From Candidatus Omnitrophota bacterium (GTDB lineage: Bacteria > Omnitrophota > Gorgyraeia > Tantalellales > Tantalellaceae), in the NCBI GenBank assembly GCA_013204685.1, contig JABMSC010000016.1, positions 1 to 5,053 of the forward strand: a stretch of DNA of 5,053 nt. Reading direction: 5' to 3'. Positions 1 to 5,053 of this stretch are shown in pieces. Position 1 is the first letter of the stretch. Each line of letters begins with the position of its first letter. Below the pieces are notes generated by a model that was given only the letters and a program-made list of their open reading frames with translations, was not told where the DNA came from and did no database searches. The position numbers and the translations under genes were made by a program.

Positions 1-448
1 CTTCCCCCACGGTGAGACTCACACCGTCAAGCGCTACCGATCCTTTGGGGACAATGTGCTTCTCGTCACCAGGAAGCATCTCCACATCAAGAAAACACTC
101 TTTTGCGTTTTTCTGGATGTTCTTTATCTTCCGTTCCCCGTCAATATGACCCGAGACCATATGCCCGCTTAGCGCCTCGCCCATTCTTAGCGCGTTTTCC
201 ATGTTCACGCTATCCCCTGAAGTTAGTCTTTTCAAGTTTGTTTTTTGCCAGGTATTCTCAACCACATCAAAACTTAACGCACCCTTAGACGCATCTACAA
301 TACTTAGGCACGCGCCGTTAATAGCGACACTATCTCCCAGTTTCAAGCCCTCGCCCGTATTCTTACAGGCAATTTGCAAAGCATGAGAAGATCCTTTTCG
401 GACAACATTCTTAAGCTTACCTATTTCTGTGATTATTCCTGTAAACAT
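1..448 (-). CDS. ribE: Riboflavin synthase alpha chain (partial, C-terminus off window)
   Basis: The frame opens at ATG 448 with MFTGIITEIG, the near-invariant start of riboflavin synthase, and runs 149 codons without a stop to the left edge. The enzyme dismutates two molecules of 6,7-dimethyl-8-ribityllumazine into riboflavin and the pyrimidine, which RibH reuses. The internal duplication of the lumazine-binding barrel is visible. INGACLSIV (43-51) in the first barrel corresponds to LDGVSLTV (140-147) in the second. The linker motif SGHMVSGHIDG (94-104) is also present. Family members have about 200-215 residues, so roughly 50-65 are missing beyond the window. No clear Shine-Dalgarno sequence precedes the ATG; the repeat tract occupies that position. 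It is also called ribC in enteric naming. Confidence 0.95.
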   Translation of the reverse strand, partial: MFTGIITEIGKLKNVVRKGSSHALQIACKNTGEGLKLGDSVAINGACLSIVDASKGALSFDVVENTWQKTNLKRLTSGDSVNMENALRMGEALSGHMVSGHIDGERKIKNIQKNAKECFLDVEMLPGDEKHIVPKGSVALDGVSLTVGE

Positions 449-453
449 AATAT

Positions 454-522
454 CGTGATTCGGTTTTCGTGATTCGGTTATCGAGCCCCACACCCGATCC
501 ACGATCCCCGATACCCGTCCCC
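454..522. repeat. Degenerate heptanucleotide repeat tract, ribD-ribE gap
   Basis: On the plus strand the gap is built of 7-nt steps. CGTGATT and CGGTTTT (454-467) are repeated as CGTGATT and CGGTTAT (468-481), a 12-of-12 match over the first part of a 14-nt unit. A second group then runs CGATCCA, CGATCCC, CGATACC, CGTCCCC (495-522) in exact 7-nt phase. The 482-494 stretch between is a degenerate C-rich link. It fills most of the 96 nt between genes and encodes no recognisable product. Confidence 0.7.
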
Positions 523-544
523 CTTGCCACTTACACCTTATCCC

Positions 545-1639
545 CTACTTCTCTATAACTCCCCTGACAAATATATCATCCCCTGACTTTTTCACGCGCA
601 TATCTCTCAGCTCCAACGCCTTGGCGATATTGCTTACACCTTTTCCTTTTATCGACGAATACTCTCCTCCCAAAATCTTCGGAGATATAAAGAACATAAC
701 TTCATCAACCAGTCCCTCGTCTATTAAACTCCCTGCCAAAGTTCCCCCACCCTCCACAAAAATATTAACGATGCCTTTTTTGGCCAGTTTTTTAAGAAAG
801 CTTTTGAGGGACACCTTCCCGCTTCTTTTCCCCGAAACCACAACATCAACATTGTTTGCCTTCTTTAAGCTTTTTATTTTTGACTTTCGAGCAGAGGCGG
901 TTGTCCCTATAATAACTTTAGATTTTTTTGCTGTTTTTAAAATGTTGGAGGCGGCAGGTATTCTTAGTTTGCTGTCGACCACTACCCGGTGAGTGTCATA
1001 GCCAATTCTTTTTTCATCCAAAAGAAAGGGGTCGTCTGCCAGCACCGTATTCACGCCCACCATGACAGCATCAAACCCTGAACGGATCTTTTTAACATAC
1101 TTGCGCGAGGTGCTTGAGGATATCCACTTGCTTGACCCGTCGCGGGCGGCGACCTTACCGTCAAGGGACTGGGCTAATTTTACCGTTACGTAAGGGAGTC
1201 CCATCTTTATAAATTTTATGTATTTTTTGTTAAGACGGGCGGCTTCACCGGAAGAGGTGCCCACTTCTACCTGAATGCCGGCTTTTTTAAGTTTTCTTGA
1301 TCCCCGTCCGCTGTTTAAGGGGTTAGGATCTTTCATCGCAATAATAACTTTTTTTATTCCGCTTTTAATAATTGCATCTGTGCAAGGAGGGGTTTTTCCG
1401 TGGTGGTCACACGGCTCAAGCGTAACATACATGGTTGCCCCTCTCAGGGGACATGAAGCGCTTCTGATCGCTTCGACTTCTGCATGAGGCCCGCCGGATC
1501 TCTGGTGGTATCCCTTGCCGATAATTTTACCGCTTTTGACTATAACTGCCCCGACCATGGGGTTGGGATAAGTCCTCTCTTCAGCTCTGGCTGCCAGGAT
1601 CAGCGCCATCTCCATATATTTCGTATCAGGCCTTAACAT
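545..1639 (-). CDS. ribD: Bifunctional pyrimidine deaminase/reductase RibD
   Basis: A 364-residue two-domain enzyme of typical size. It deaminates the GTP cyclohydrolase II product and then reduces its ribosyl chain with NADPH. Deaminase domain (1-about 145): NPMVGAVIV (26-34), the catalytic zinc site PHAEVEAI (H52, E54), LEPCDHHGKTPPC with C77 and C86, and KDPNPLNSGRG (103-113). Reductase domain (about 148-364): PYVTVKLAQSLDGKVA (149-164), SKWISS (170-175), VGVNTVLADDP (194-204) and the nucleotide-binding NIFVEGGGTLAGSLI (292-306), then SPKILGG. Both active sites look complete. The ATG at 1639 sits inside the end of the PHP gene, with only a weak GAGAAG directly before it, so coupling to upstream translation is likely. 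A second in-frame Met at residue 9 is possible but fits less well. The reductase half is lysine-rich. Confidence 0.96.
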   Translation of the reverse strand: MLRPDTKYMEMALILAARAEERTYPNPMVGAVIVKSGKIIGKGYHQRSGGPHAEVEAIRSASCPLRGATMYVTLEPCDHHGKTPPCTDAIIKSGIKKVIIAMKDPNPLNSGRGSRKLKKAGIQVEVGTSSGEAARLNKKYIKFIKMGLPYVTVKLAQSLDGKVAARDGSSKWISSSTSRKYVKKIRSGFDAVMVGVNTVLADDPFLLDEKRIGYDTHRVVVDSKLRIPAASNILKTAKKSKVIIGTTASARKSKIKSLKKANNVDVVVSGKRSGKVSLKSFLKKLAKKGIVNIFVEGGGTLAGSLIDEGLVDEVMFFISPKILGGEYSSIKGKGVSNIAKALELRDMRVKKSGDDIFVRGVIEK

Positions 1640-2486
1640 CTTCTCGCTTTATCCGTTTTGATTCCTCACGCAAAGATTCGACCACTCCATAATCAACCCT
1701 GATCTCGCCTATTACAATGTCTTCCGATTCCAAGCCATGATAATCCGATCCTCCTGTTACCAAGAGGTTATATTTTTGCGCGAGATCTTCATATTTCCGG
1801 GTCATCGCCGGATGGTGTTTTGCATACAAAACCTCGATCCCTTTAAGTCCCGCTTCAACATAGCTCGAAATATAATTGTCGCTGCCTTTAGTCCCGGGGT
1901 GCGCCAGCACGGGAACGCCTCCGGCACCTCTGATCAAGTCCATGGCATCGGTGTAATCCAAACGTTTGTGTTTTACGCAGCAGGGTTTGCCATCCCCAAT
2001 ATACTTGTCAAAAGCTTCTCTGACATCACGGACCACCTTTTCTTCAACCAGGACACGTGCAAGATGAAGGCGTCCGACAGTCCCTGAGGCAGCGAATGAA
2101 AAAACTTTGCCCTCATCTATCTCTATTCCCTTCGCGGCCAGGAGGCTTATCATCTTTTCCATCCTGCCTAATCTGTTCTCCCTGATCTTTTTTAATACTT
2201 CCAGAAGCCGGGCATTATTCGGGTCCACAAAGTATCCAAGTATATGTATTTCGGTTGTTTCATTCGCTGCTGATATCTCGACTCCGGGAACTACCTCGAG
2301 AGACGTCCCACAAGCTGCTTTTATGGCGGGGGCAATGCCGTCCACACAGTCATGATCCGTTATCGCAATGGCCCTGAGCCCCTGCTCAAGCGCTTCTTTA
2401 ACTATGGTCTCTGGGGGGAGAGCTCCGTCGGAGAACGTAGTATGAACGTGCAAGTCTACACATGCCGTGTTGTTTGTCTCAGGCAT
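1626..2486 (-). CDS. PHP-domain metal-dependent phosphoesterase (TrpH/YciV-like)
   Basis: A 286-residue protein of the PHP superfamily, close in length to TrpH/YciV-type enzymes. Known members of that family hydrolyse 3',5'-nucleoside bisphosphates such as pAp or short RNA 5' ends. The visible metal-ligand set is complete: DLHVHTTFSDG (H13, H15, D20), ITDHD (D44, H45), PGVEI (E70), HILGYF (H81), GRLHLAR (H141), LAHPG (H196) and GSDYHG (D248, H250). This predicts a cytosolic trinuclear-metal hydrolase. The stretch at about 95-190 between the E/H ligands and LAHPG matches the insert domain of this subfamily. The ATG at 2486 follows AAGGA at 5 nt. The end overlaps the ribD start by 14 nt, so the two are probably translationally coupled. 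The exact substrate cannot be told from sequence. Either housekeeping nucleotide turnover or a step in flavin synthesis is possible. Confidence 0.9.
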   Translation of the reverse strand: MPETNNTACVDLHVHTTFSDGALPPETIVKEALEQGLRAIAITDHDCVDGIAPAIKAACGTSLEVVPGVEISAANETTEIHILGYFVDPNNARLLEVLKKIRENRLGRMEKMISLLAAKGIEIDEGKVFSFAASGTVGRLHLARVLVEEKVVRDVREAFDKYIGDGKPCCVKHKRLDYTDAMDLIRGAGGVPVLAHPGTKGSDNYISSYVEAGLKGIEVLYAKHHPAMTRKYEDLAQKYNLLVTGGSDYHGLESEDIVIGEIRVDYGVVESLREESKRIKREDVKA

Positions 2487-2494
2487 AAAAATCC

Positions 2495-2911
2495 TTATCC
2501 TTTCTCTTCCTCGGTTCTCTTGATCTTGTCAAGGATCCCGTTTACAAATTTTCCGGAATCCTTGTCTCCGTATTTTTTTGCGATATCTATTGCCTCGTTT
2601 ATTGCGACTTTAGGAGGAACTTCCGCATCAAAGAGAAGTTCAAAAGAAGCTATCCTTAAGACATTCCTGTCTATCGTTGCCATTCTCTCCATAGTCCAGT
2701 TATCAGCATACTTTGAAATAACATCATCCAGTTCTTCCAGATGTTTTGCCACGCCCGAGACAAGATAATCTGAAAATTCCCTGACTGCCGCGTCTTCCTC
2801 GTCACTATTCTTCCAGAAGGCCTCGGAACATGTCATGATCGATTCTTTCGAAACGTCACTGGCATAAAGGATCTTCAAAGTTAATTCACGCGATAAGGTC
2901 CGTTTTCTCAT
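2495..2911 (-). CDS. nusB: Transcription antitermination factor NusB
   Basis: A 138-residue all-helical protein matching NusB in length and layout. NusB pairs with NusE (ribosomal protein S10) on boxA RNA and takes part in antitermination of rRNA operons. The N-terminal RKRTLSRELTLKILYASDV resembles the family's R-x-x-A-R...LY helix. The C-terminal half is nearly canonical: IDRNVLRIASFELLF (80-94), VPPKVAINEAIDIAKKYG (98-115) and DSGKFVNGILDKI (118-130). The start ATG at 2911 has AAAGGGG 5 nt upstream, a weaker ribosome site than that of ribH. Its position after ribH is a very common bacterial arrangement and does not by itself imply a role in flavin synthesis. The next gene starts 8 nt downstream, and that gene's ribosome site overlaps the nusB stop. 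Confidence 0.96.
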   Translation of the reverse strand: MRKRTLSRELTLKILYASDVSKESIMTCSEAFWKNSDEEDAAVREFSDYLVSGVAKHLEELDDVISKYADNWTMERMATIDRNVLRIASFELLFDAEVPPKVAINEAIDIAKKYGDKDSGKFVNGILDKIKRTEEEKG

Positions 2912-2930
2912 TTAAACCCCTTTGCTCAAT

Positions 2931-2951
2931 ACTTTTTACTTTTTACTTTTC
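2931..2951. repeat. Short heptanucleotide tandem repeat, ribH-nusB gap
   Basis: Three consecutive 7-nt units of ACTTTTT (plus strand; last unit ACTTTTC) start at 2931, 2938 and 2945 in the 42-nt gap. On the transcribed strand they read as AAAAGT-type units. They end just upstream of the nusB ribosome site. Low complexity alone could produce this, but the period is exact. Confidence 0.6.
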
Positions 2952-2953
2952 TA

Positions 2954-3424
2954 CTATATTTCGCTATACAGGTTACTCATCTCAATAGCAGCCACCGCAG
3001 CGTCTCTTCCCTTGTTGCCGTTTTTTGTCCCGGCCCTGTCAATCGCCTGCTCAAGATTATCGGTAGTAATTACACCGAATATGCAAGGGACGTCACTGGC
3101 CAGACCGACTTGTGCAACACCCTTAGCTGCTTCAGACGCGATAAGATCAAAGTGAGGTGTCTCACCCCTTATGATCGCGCCCAGGCAGATCACTGCGTCA
3201 TACTTGCCGGACCCGGCCATTTTTTTCGCAAGCATGGGTATCTCAAAAGATCCGGGAACCCATATCACGGAAATATCGTTTTCCGACGCACCGTGCTTTA
3301 TGAGAGTGTCCACGGCCCCTTCCATGAGTTTGGTAGAGACGAATTCATTGAAACGTGATACGACTATACCAAACTTCTTGTCTTTTGCGATCAAACTTGC
3401 TTTCGTCAGATTTAAGTTTGCCAT
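2954..3424 (-). CDS. ribH: 6,7-dimethyl-8-ribityllumazine synthase (beta subunit)
   Basis: A 156-residue protein, the normal length for the small icosahedral or pentameric lumazine synthase. It condenses 5-amino-6-ribitylaminouracil with dihydroxybutanone phosphate from RibBA. Visible landmarks are SRFNEF with the substrate-stacking F25, WVPGSFEIP (55-63), GAIIRGETPHFD (82-93) with catalytic H91, GVITTDNLEQAIDRAG with phosphate-binding R130, and GNKGRDAAVAAIEM near the end. Nothing expected is missing. The ATG is preceded 5 nt upstream by a very strong AAAAGGAGG (3430-3438), the best ribosome site in the operon. This fits a protein needed in many copies per capsid. The site begins 1 nt after the ribBA TAG. 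Confidence 0.97.
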   Translation of the reverse strand: MANLNLTKASLIAKDKKFGIVVSRFNEFVSTKLMEGAVDTLIKHGASENDISVIWVPGSFEIPMLAKKMAGSGKYDAVICLGAIIRGETPHFDLIASEAAKGVAQVGLASDVPCIFGVITTDNLEQAIDRAGTKNGNKGRDAAVAAIEMSNLYSEI

Positions 3425-3439
3425 TCTATCCTCCTTTTA

Positions 3440-4639
3440 CTATACTTTCTTTAACTTATGACCTAACCGTTTCTTTTTTGTCTTCAAATACTCCTTATTC
3501 CCCTCACCGGGTTTGACCTCGAGAGCTTCTCTGGATGTGACCTGCAGGCCATAACCCTTCAGCCCCACTATCTTACGGGGATTGTTGGTGAGTATCCTTA
3601 TCTTTTTCAGGCCCAGATCCGCCAATATCTGAGCGCCTATCCCGTAGTCCCTGAGGTCGGCTTTAAATCCCAGTTTTTCATTGGCTTCCACTGTATCAAA
3701 CCCTTCATCCTGCAGCTGGTAAGCTTTAAGCTTATTAAAGATACCTATGCCCCGGCCTTCCTGTGAAAGGTATAAAAGGACCCCCTTTCCTCTATCTGAA
3801 ATTATTTTCATGGCCTTTTCCAGCTGGTCCCCGCAGTCACACCTTAGAGAATGAAAAACGTCTCCTGTAAGGCATTGTGAGTGGACTCTTACCAGTACTT
3901 CGCCCTCAGTGATATCGCCCTTTGAGAGAGCAAGATGCTGATAGTCATCTATCATGGACTTGTATGCAAATAAGTTGAATTCTCCGAATGGAGTGGGAAG
4001 CTTGGTCTCGGCCATTTTTTCTATGAGGTTTTCTTTCTGACTTCTGTACTTTATAAGATCTTCGATCGTGCATATCTTGAACTTGTGCTCTTTCGCGAAA
4101 CCCACCAGGTCCGGCATTCTTGCCATCGTGCCGTCCTCGTTCATGATCTCACATATCACTCCCACAGGGCTTGCCCCGGCCAGTTTCATCAGATCCACAC
4201 TCGCTTCGGTATGACCGGCCCTCACTAAGACTCCCCCTTTTTTGGAAAGAAGCGGAAAAAGATGGCCCGGTCTTACAAAATCCTTAACGGCAGTTTTGGG
4301 ATTTGCCAGAAGCTTGATCGTGTGAGCCCTGTCCGCGGCAGAAATACCCGTAGTTATACCGCGCGCGGCATCCACTGAAACCGCCCAGGCGGTTTTATAG
4401 GGATCCTGCAGATCACGTGACATGAGATGAAGTCCCAGGCGCTCTGCGATATCGTCTTCCATGGGCACGCAGATAAGCCCTCTGCCGTACTTCGCCATGA
4501 AGTTGATCTTCTGGGGCGTGATATGTTCTGCGGATACAATTAAGTCGCCTTCGTTCTCACGCGAAGGATCGTCAACAACAACGACCATCTTGCCCTTTTT
4601 TATGTCTTTGATCACTTCGTTAATTGTGTTAAGCTTCAC
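3440..4639 (-). CDS. ribBA: Bifunctional DHBP synthase / GTP cyclohydrolase II RibBA
   Basis: This is a cytosolic enzyme of 399 residues, close to the roughly 400 usual for RibBA. The N-terminal domain (about 1-200) is 3,4-dihydroxy-2-butanone 4-phosphate synthase, which cuts ribulose 5-phosphate. It shows the acidic loop DDPSRENEGD (23-32), AGHTEASVDL (141-150) and CEIM (163-166). The C-terminal domain (about 205-399) is GTP cyclohydrolase II, opening GTP to the diaminopyrimidine. Its zinc cysteines are C256, C267 and C269 in CLTGDVFHSLRCDCG, followed by SQEGRGIGI (292-300), NEKLGF, DLRDYGIG (328-335) and TNNPRK (351-356). All expected catalytic motifs are intact in both halves. The GTG start was chosen because a longer ATG frame would begin inside the attenuator region. 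It is the first gene after the FMN riboswitch, as befits the enzyme supplying both precursors. It is followed 15 nt later by ribH. Confidence 0.96.
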   Translation of the reverse strand: MKLNTINEVIKDIKKGKMVVVVDDPSRENEGDLIVSAEHITPQKINFMAKYGRGLICVPMEDDIAERLGLHLMSRDLQDPYKTAWAVSVDAARGITTGISAADRAHTIKLLANPKTAVKDFVRPGHLFPLLSKKGGVLVRAGHTEASVDLMKLAGASPVGVICEIMNEDGTMARMPDLVGFAKEHKFKICTIEDLIKYRSQKENLIEKMAETKLPTPFGEFNLFAYKSMIDDYQHLALSKGDITEGEVLVRVHSQCLTGDVFHSLRCDCGDQLEKAMKIISDRGKGVLLYLSQEGRGIGIFNKLKAYQLQDEGFDTVEANEKLGFKADLRDYGIGAQILADLGLKKIRILTNNPRKIVGLKGYGLQVTSREALEVKPGEGNKEYLKTKKKRLGHKLKKV

Positions 4640-4643
4640 GTAA

Positions 4644-4649
4644 CTCCTT
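4644..4649 (-). promoter_or_regulatory. Ribosome binding site setting the ribBA GTG start
   Basis: AAGGAG on the minus strand lies 4 nt before a GTG codon (4639-4637). It is downstream of the attenuator, whereas an in-frame ATG at 4705 lies upstream of it and overlaps no plausible ribosome site. Protein similarity to RibBA also begins at the GTG. The 4-nt spacing is slightly short. Confidence 0.8.
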
Positions 4650-4665
4650 GCTCCCGAACACTCAT

Positions 4666-4699
4666 AAAAAAACCCCAAAGTATACACTTTGGGGTTTTT
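4666..4699 (-). terminator. Riboswitch-controlled intrinsic terminator (attenuator)
   Basis: A 14-bp perfect stem (4668-4681 with 4686-4699) has a 4-nt loop (4682-4685) and a core of CCCCAAAGU/ACUUUGGGG. On the minus strand it runs into seven U (4672-4666). It lies 17 nt after the aptamer's last P1 base and 16 nt before the ribBA ribosome binding site. This is the layout of an FMN-induced attenuator. Its 3' arm core, ACUUUGGGG, also occurs at the aptamer's 5' end (4847-4839), so the 5' arm has two competing partners. Confidence 0.93.
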
Positions 4700-4716
4700 G
4701 TTCACACTTTATCTGC

Positions 4717-4848
4717 AACTTTTCCCATCCCGTCTTTACGGTCGGTATTCGATTCTCACGAATTCAGATCTCTTGTAGAGACCTCGCGGACTTATTTTTT
4801 TTTAGAAACATCACCGCCGGCAAAGGAATTTCACCTTTCCCCAAAGTC
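4717..4848 (-). promoter_or_regulatory. FMN riboswitch (RFN element) aptamer
   Basis: The minus strand carries the conserved RFN blocks in order. P1 is GACUUU (4848-4843) with AAAGUU (4722-4717). P2 is AAAGG/CCUUU around the invariant loop UGAAAUU (4822-4838). P3 is GCGG/CCGC (4814-4817 with 4786-4789) with a loop containing nine A in a row. The variable P4 hairpin is 4767-4772 with 4778-4783. P5 is AUUCG/CGAAU with loop UGAGAAU (4747-4763). P6 lies in CCGACCGUAAAGACGGGAUGG (about 4724-4744). The block order, CCGGCGGU and GGAUGGG match the FMN-sensing class. It binds flavin mononucleotide and represses rib genes. P5 differs from the common GGUGAAAUUCC version, but its pairing is kept. It is followed by a terminator, which implies transcriptional control. 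Confidence 0.95.
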
Positions 4849-4883
4849 TGTATTGATTCTATCACAGGTGCGCGTTATGTCAA
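4849..4883 (-). promoter_or_regulatory. Sigma-70-type promoter of the rib operon
   Basis: Reading the minus strand, a perfect -35 box TTGACA (4878-4883) is separated by 16 nt from the -10 box TAGAAT (4856-4861). TGA precedes the -10 directly, giving an extended -10 (TGn). The predicted start is at about 4847-4850, right at the first base of the FMN aptamer, so the riboswitch is the extreme 5' end of the transcript. Position after the groEL terminator supports an independent rib transcription unit. The start site is inferred from spacing only. Confidence 0.85.
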
Positions 4884-4887
4884 TTGA

Positions 4888-4940
4888 AAATAGAAACTAT
4901 TTATCCCGTTAGAAATTCAAAAATTTCTAACGGGATAAAT
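4888..4940 (-). terminator. Intrinsic terminator of groEL (perfect 19-bp inverted repeat)
   Basis: Arms 4899-4917 and 4922-4940 are perfect reverse complements of 19 bp around a 4-nt loop. On the minus strand the stem is followed by AGTTTCTATTTTC, which is U-rich but interrupted. It lies about 50 nt after the groEL stop and just upstream of the rib promoter, where a terminator is expected. The A/T-rich ends and imperfect U-tract make it less canonical than the hairpin in the rib leader. Because the inverted repeat is symmetric it could also be a mobile or dispersed palindrome. Confidence 0.65.
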
Positions 4941-4942
4941 TC

Positions 4943-4986
4943 GCACTTATCACTTATGAACGCTTTCGCGATCATAAGTGATGTGC
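4943..4986 (-). other. GAAA-tetraloop hairpin just after the groEL stop
   Basis: On the minus strand an 11-bp perfect stem (4949-4959 with 4972-4982) is followed inward by one A/A position on the plus strand (4960/4971). Three more pairs (4961-4963 with 4968-4970) then close a GAAA loop of the GNRA type. Outside the main stem, GCAC/GTGC (4943-4946 with 4983-4986) adds four pairs after a 2-nt bulge. It starts 4 nt after the groEL stop codon. No U-tract follows it directly, so it is unlikely to be the terminator itself. A 3'-end stabiliser of groEL mRNA or a dispersed element are both possible. The structure is read directly; its role is inference. Confidence 0.6.
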
Positions 4987-4990
4987 TCAT

Positions 4991-5053
4991 TTACATCATG
5001 CCCGGCATTCCGCCGCCCATGCCGCCCGGCATTCCGCCCGGCATTCCCATGGC
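4991..5053 (-). CDS. groEL: Chaperonin GroEL, C-terminal tail (partial)
   Basis: Only the last 20 codons and the TAA stop are inside the window; the rest lies beyond the right edge. The translated tail is a run of Gly, Met and Pro ending GGGMPGMM. This is the flexible Gly-Gly-Met repeat tail typical of bacterial group I chaperonins, which projects into the central folding cavity of the 14-mer. The tail alone identifies the family well, but nothing can be said about the ATPase or apical domains. The gene reads in the same direction as the rib operon. A hairpin pair and a separate promoter lie between them, so it is probably an independent transcription unit. Other proteins can have Gly/Met-rich ends, but this spacing and ending are characteristic of GroEL. 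Confidence 0.9.
   Translation of the reverse strand, partial: AMGMPGGMPGGMGGGMPGMM

Noticed and set aside
103..386. Two overlapping short plus-strand frames
   Set aside because: Both are antisense to ribE, which is identified by its MFTGI start and duplicated barrel motifs.
454..522. CRISPR array in the ribD-ribE gap
   Set aside because: The repeats are only 7 to 14 nt, degenerate and directly abutting, with no spacers of uniform length.
621..992. Plus-strand open frame of 123 codons inside ribD
   Set aside because: It is antisense to the well-supported ribD reductase domain, shows no recognisable motif, and is explained as a shadow of the lysine-rich coding strand.
2352..2768. Plus-strand open frame of 138 codons across the PHP/nusB junction
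   Set aside because: It lies antisense to two confidently assigned genes, has no ribosome site that stands out, and its serine/phenylalanine-rich translation resembles no family.
4648..4887. Plus-strand open frame of 79 codons across the rib leader
   Set aside because: It covers the FMN aptamer, attenuator and promoter, whose RNA structure fully explains the sequence constraint.
4943..4986. CIRCE heat-shock operator linked to groEL
   Set aside because: The element lies after the groEL stop and lacks the TTAGCACTC...GAGTGCTAA arms; the true upstream groE control region is outside the window.

Overview
This window holds one riboflavin-biosynthesis operon, nearly complete and transcribed entirely on the minus strand (right to left). 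It comes from a bacterium of moderate GC content. In transcription order: the last 20 codons of groEL, two intergenic hairpins, a strong sigma-70-type promoter, an FMN riboswitch with an intrinsic terminator, then ribBA, ribH, nusB, a PHP-domain phosphoesterase gene, ribD, and ribE, which is cut by the left edge. No supported gene lies on the plus strand; its open frames there are shadows.

Right end (about 4640-5053): the Gly/Met-rich GroEL tail stops at 4991. A hairpin capped by a GAAA tetraloop follows, then a perfect 19-bp inverted repeat that probably terminates groEL. The rib promoter (TTGACA, 16-nt spacer, extended -10 TGATAGAAT) fires into an FMN aptamer that starts almost at +1. The aptamer is followed by a 14-bp hairpin with a seven-U tail. 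A 9-nt stretch at the aptamer's 5' end is identical to the 3' arm of that terminator, which suggests how the switch works.

Centre and left (1-4639): RibBA makes both starting materials, the pyrimidine from GTP and dihydroxybutanone phosphate from ribulose 5-phosphate. RibD deaminates and reduces the pyrimidine. RibH condenses it with the four-carbon unit to lumazine, and RibE dismutates lumazine to riboflavin. NusB is a common neighbour of ribH. The PHP protein sits where an enzyme for the missing dephosphorylation step could be encoded, but that assignment is inference only. Spacing is tight: 15 nt ribBA-ribH, 42 nt ribH-nusB, 8 nt nusB-PHP, and a 14-nt PHP/ribD overlap. The exception is the 96-nt ribD-ribE gap. 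The two longest gaps both carry 7-nt-period repeats.

The organism cannot be fixed from this sequence. A bifunctional ribBA, an FMN riboswitch with a transcription terminator, and Shine-Dalgarno-led genes argue for a bacterium. An uncultivated lineage such as Omnitrophota is only an impression. No gap without a gene exceeds 300 bases once the groEL-ribBA leader (4640-4990) is accounted for, and that leader is almost entirely regulatory structure.
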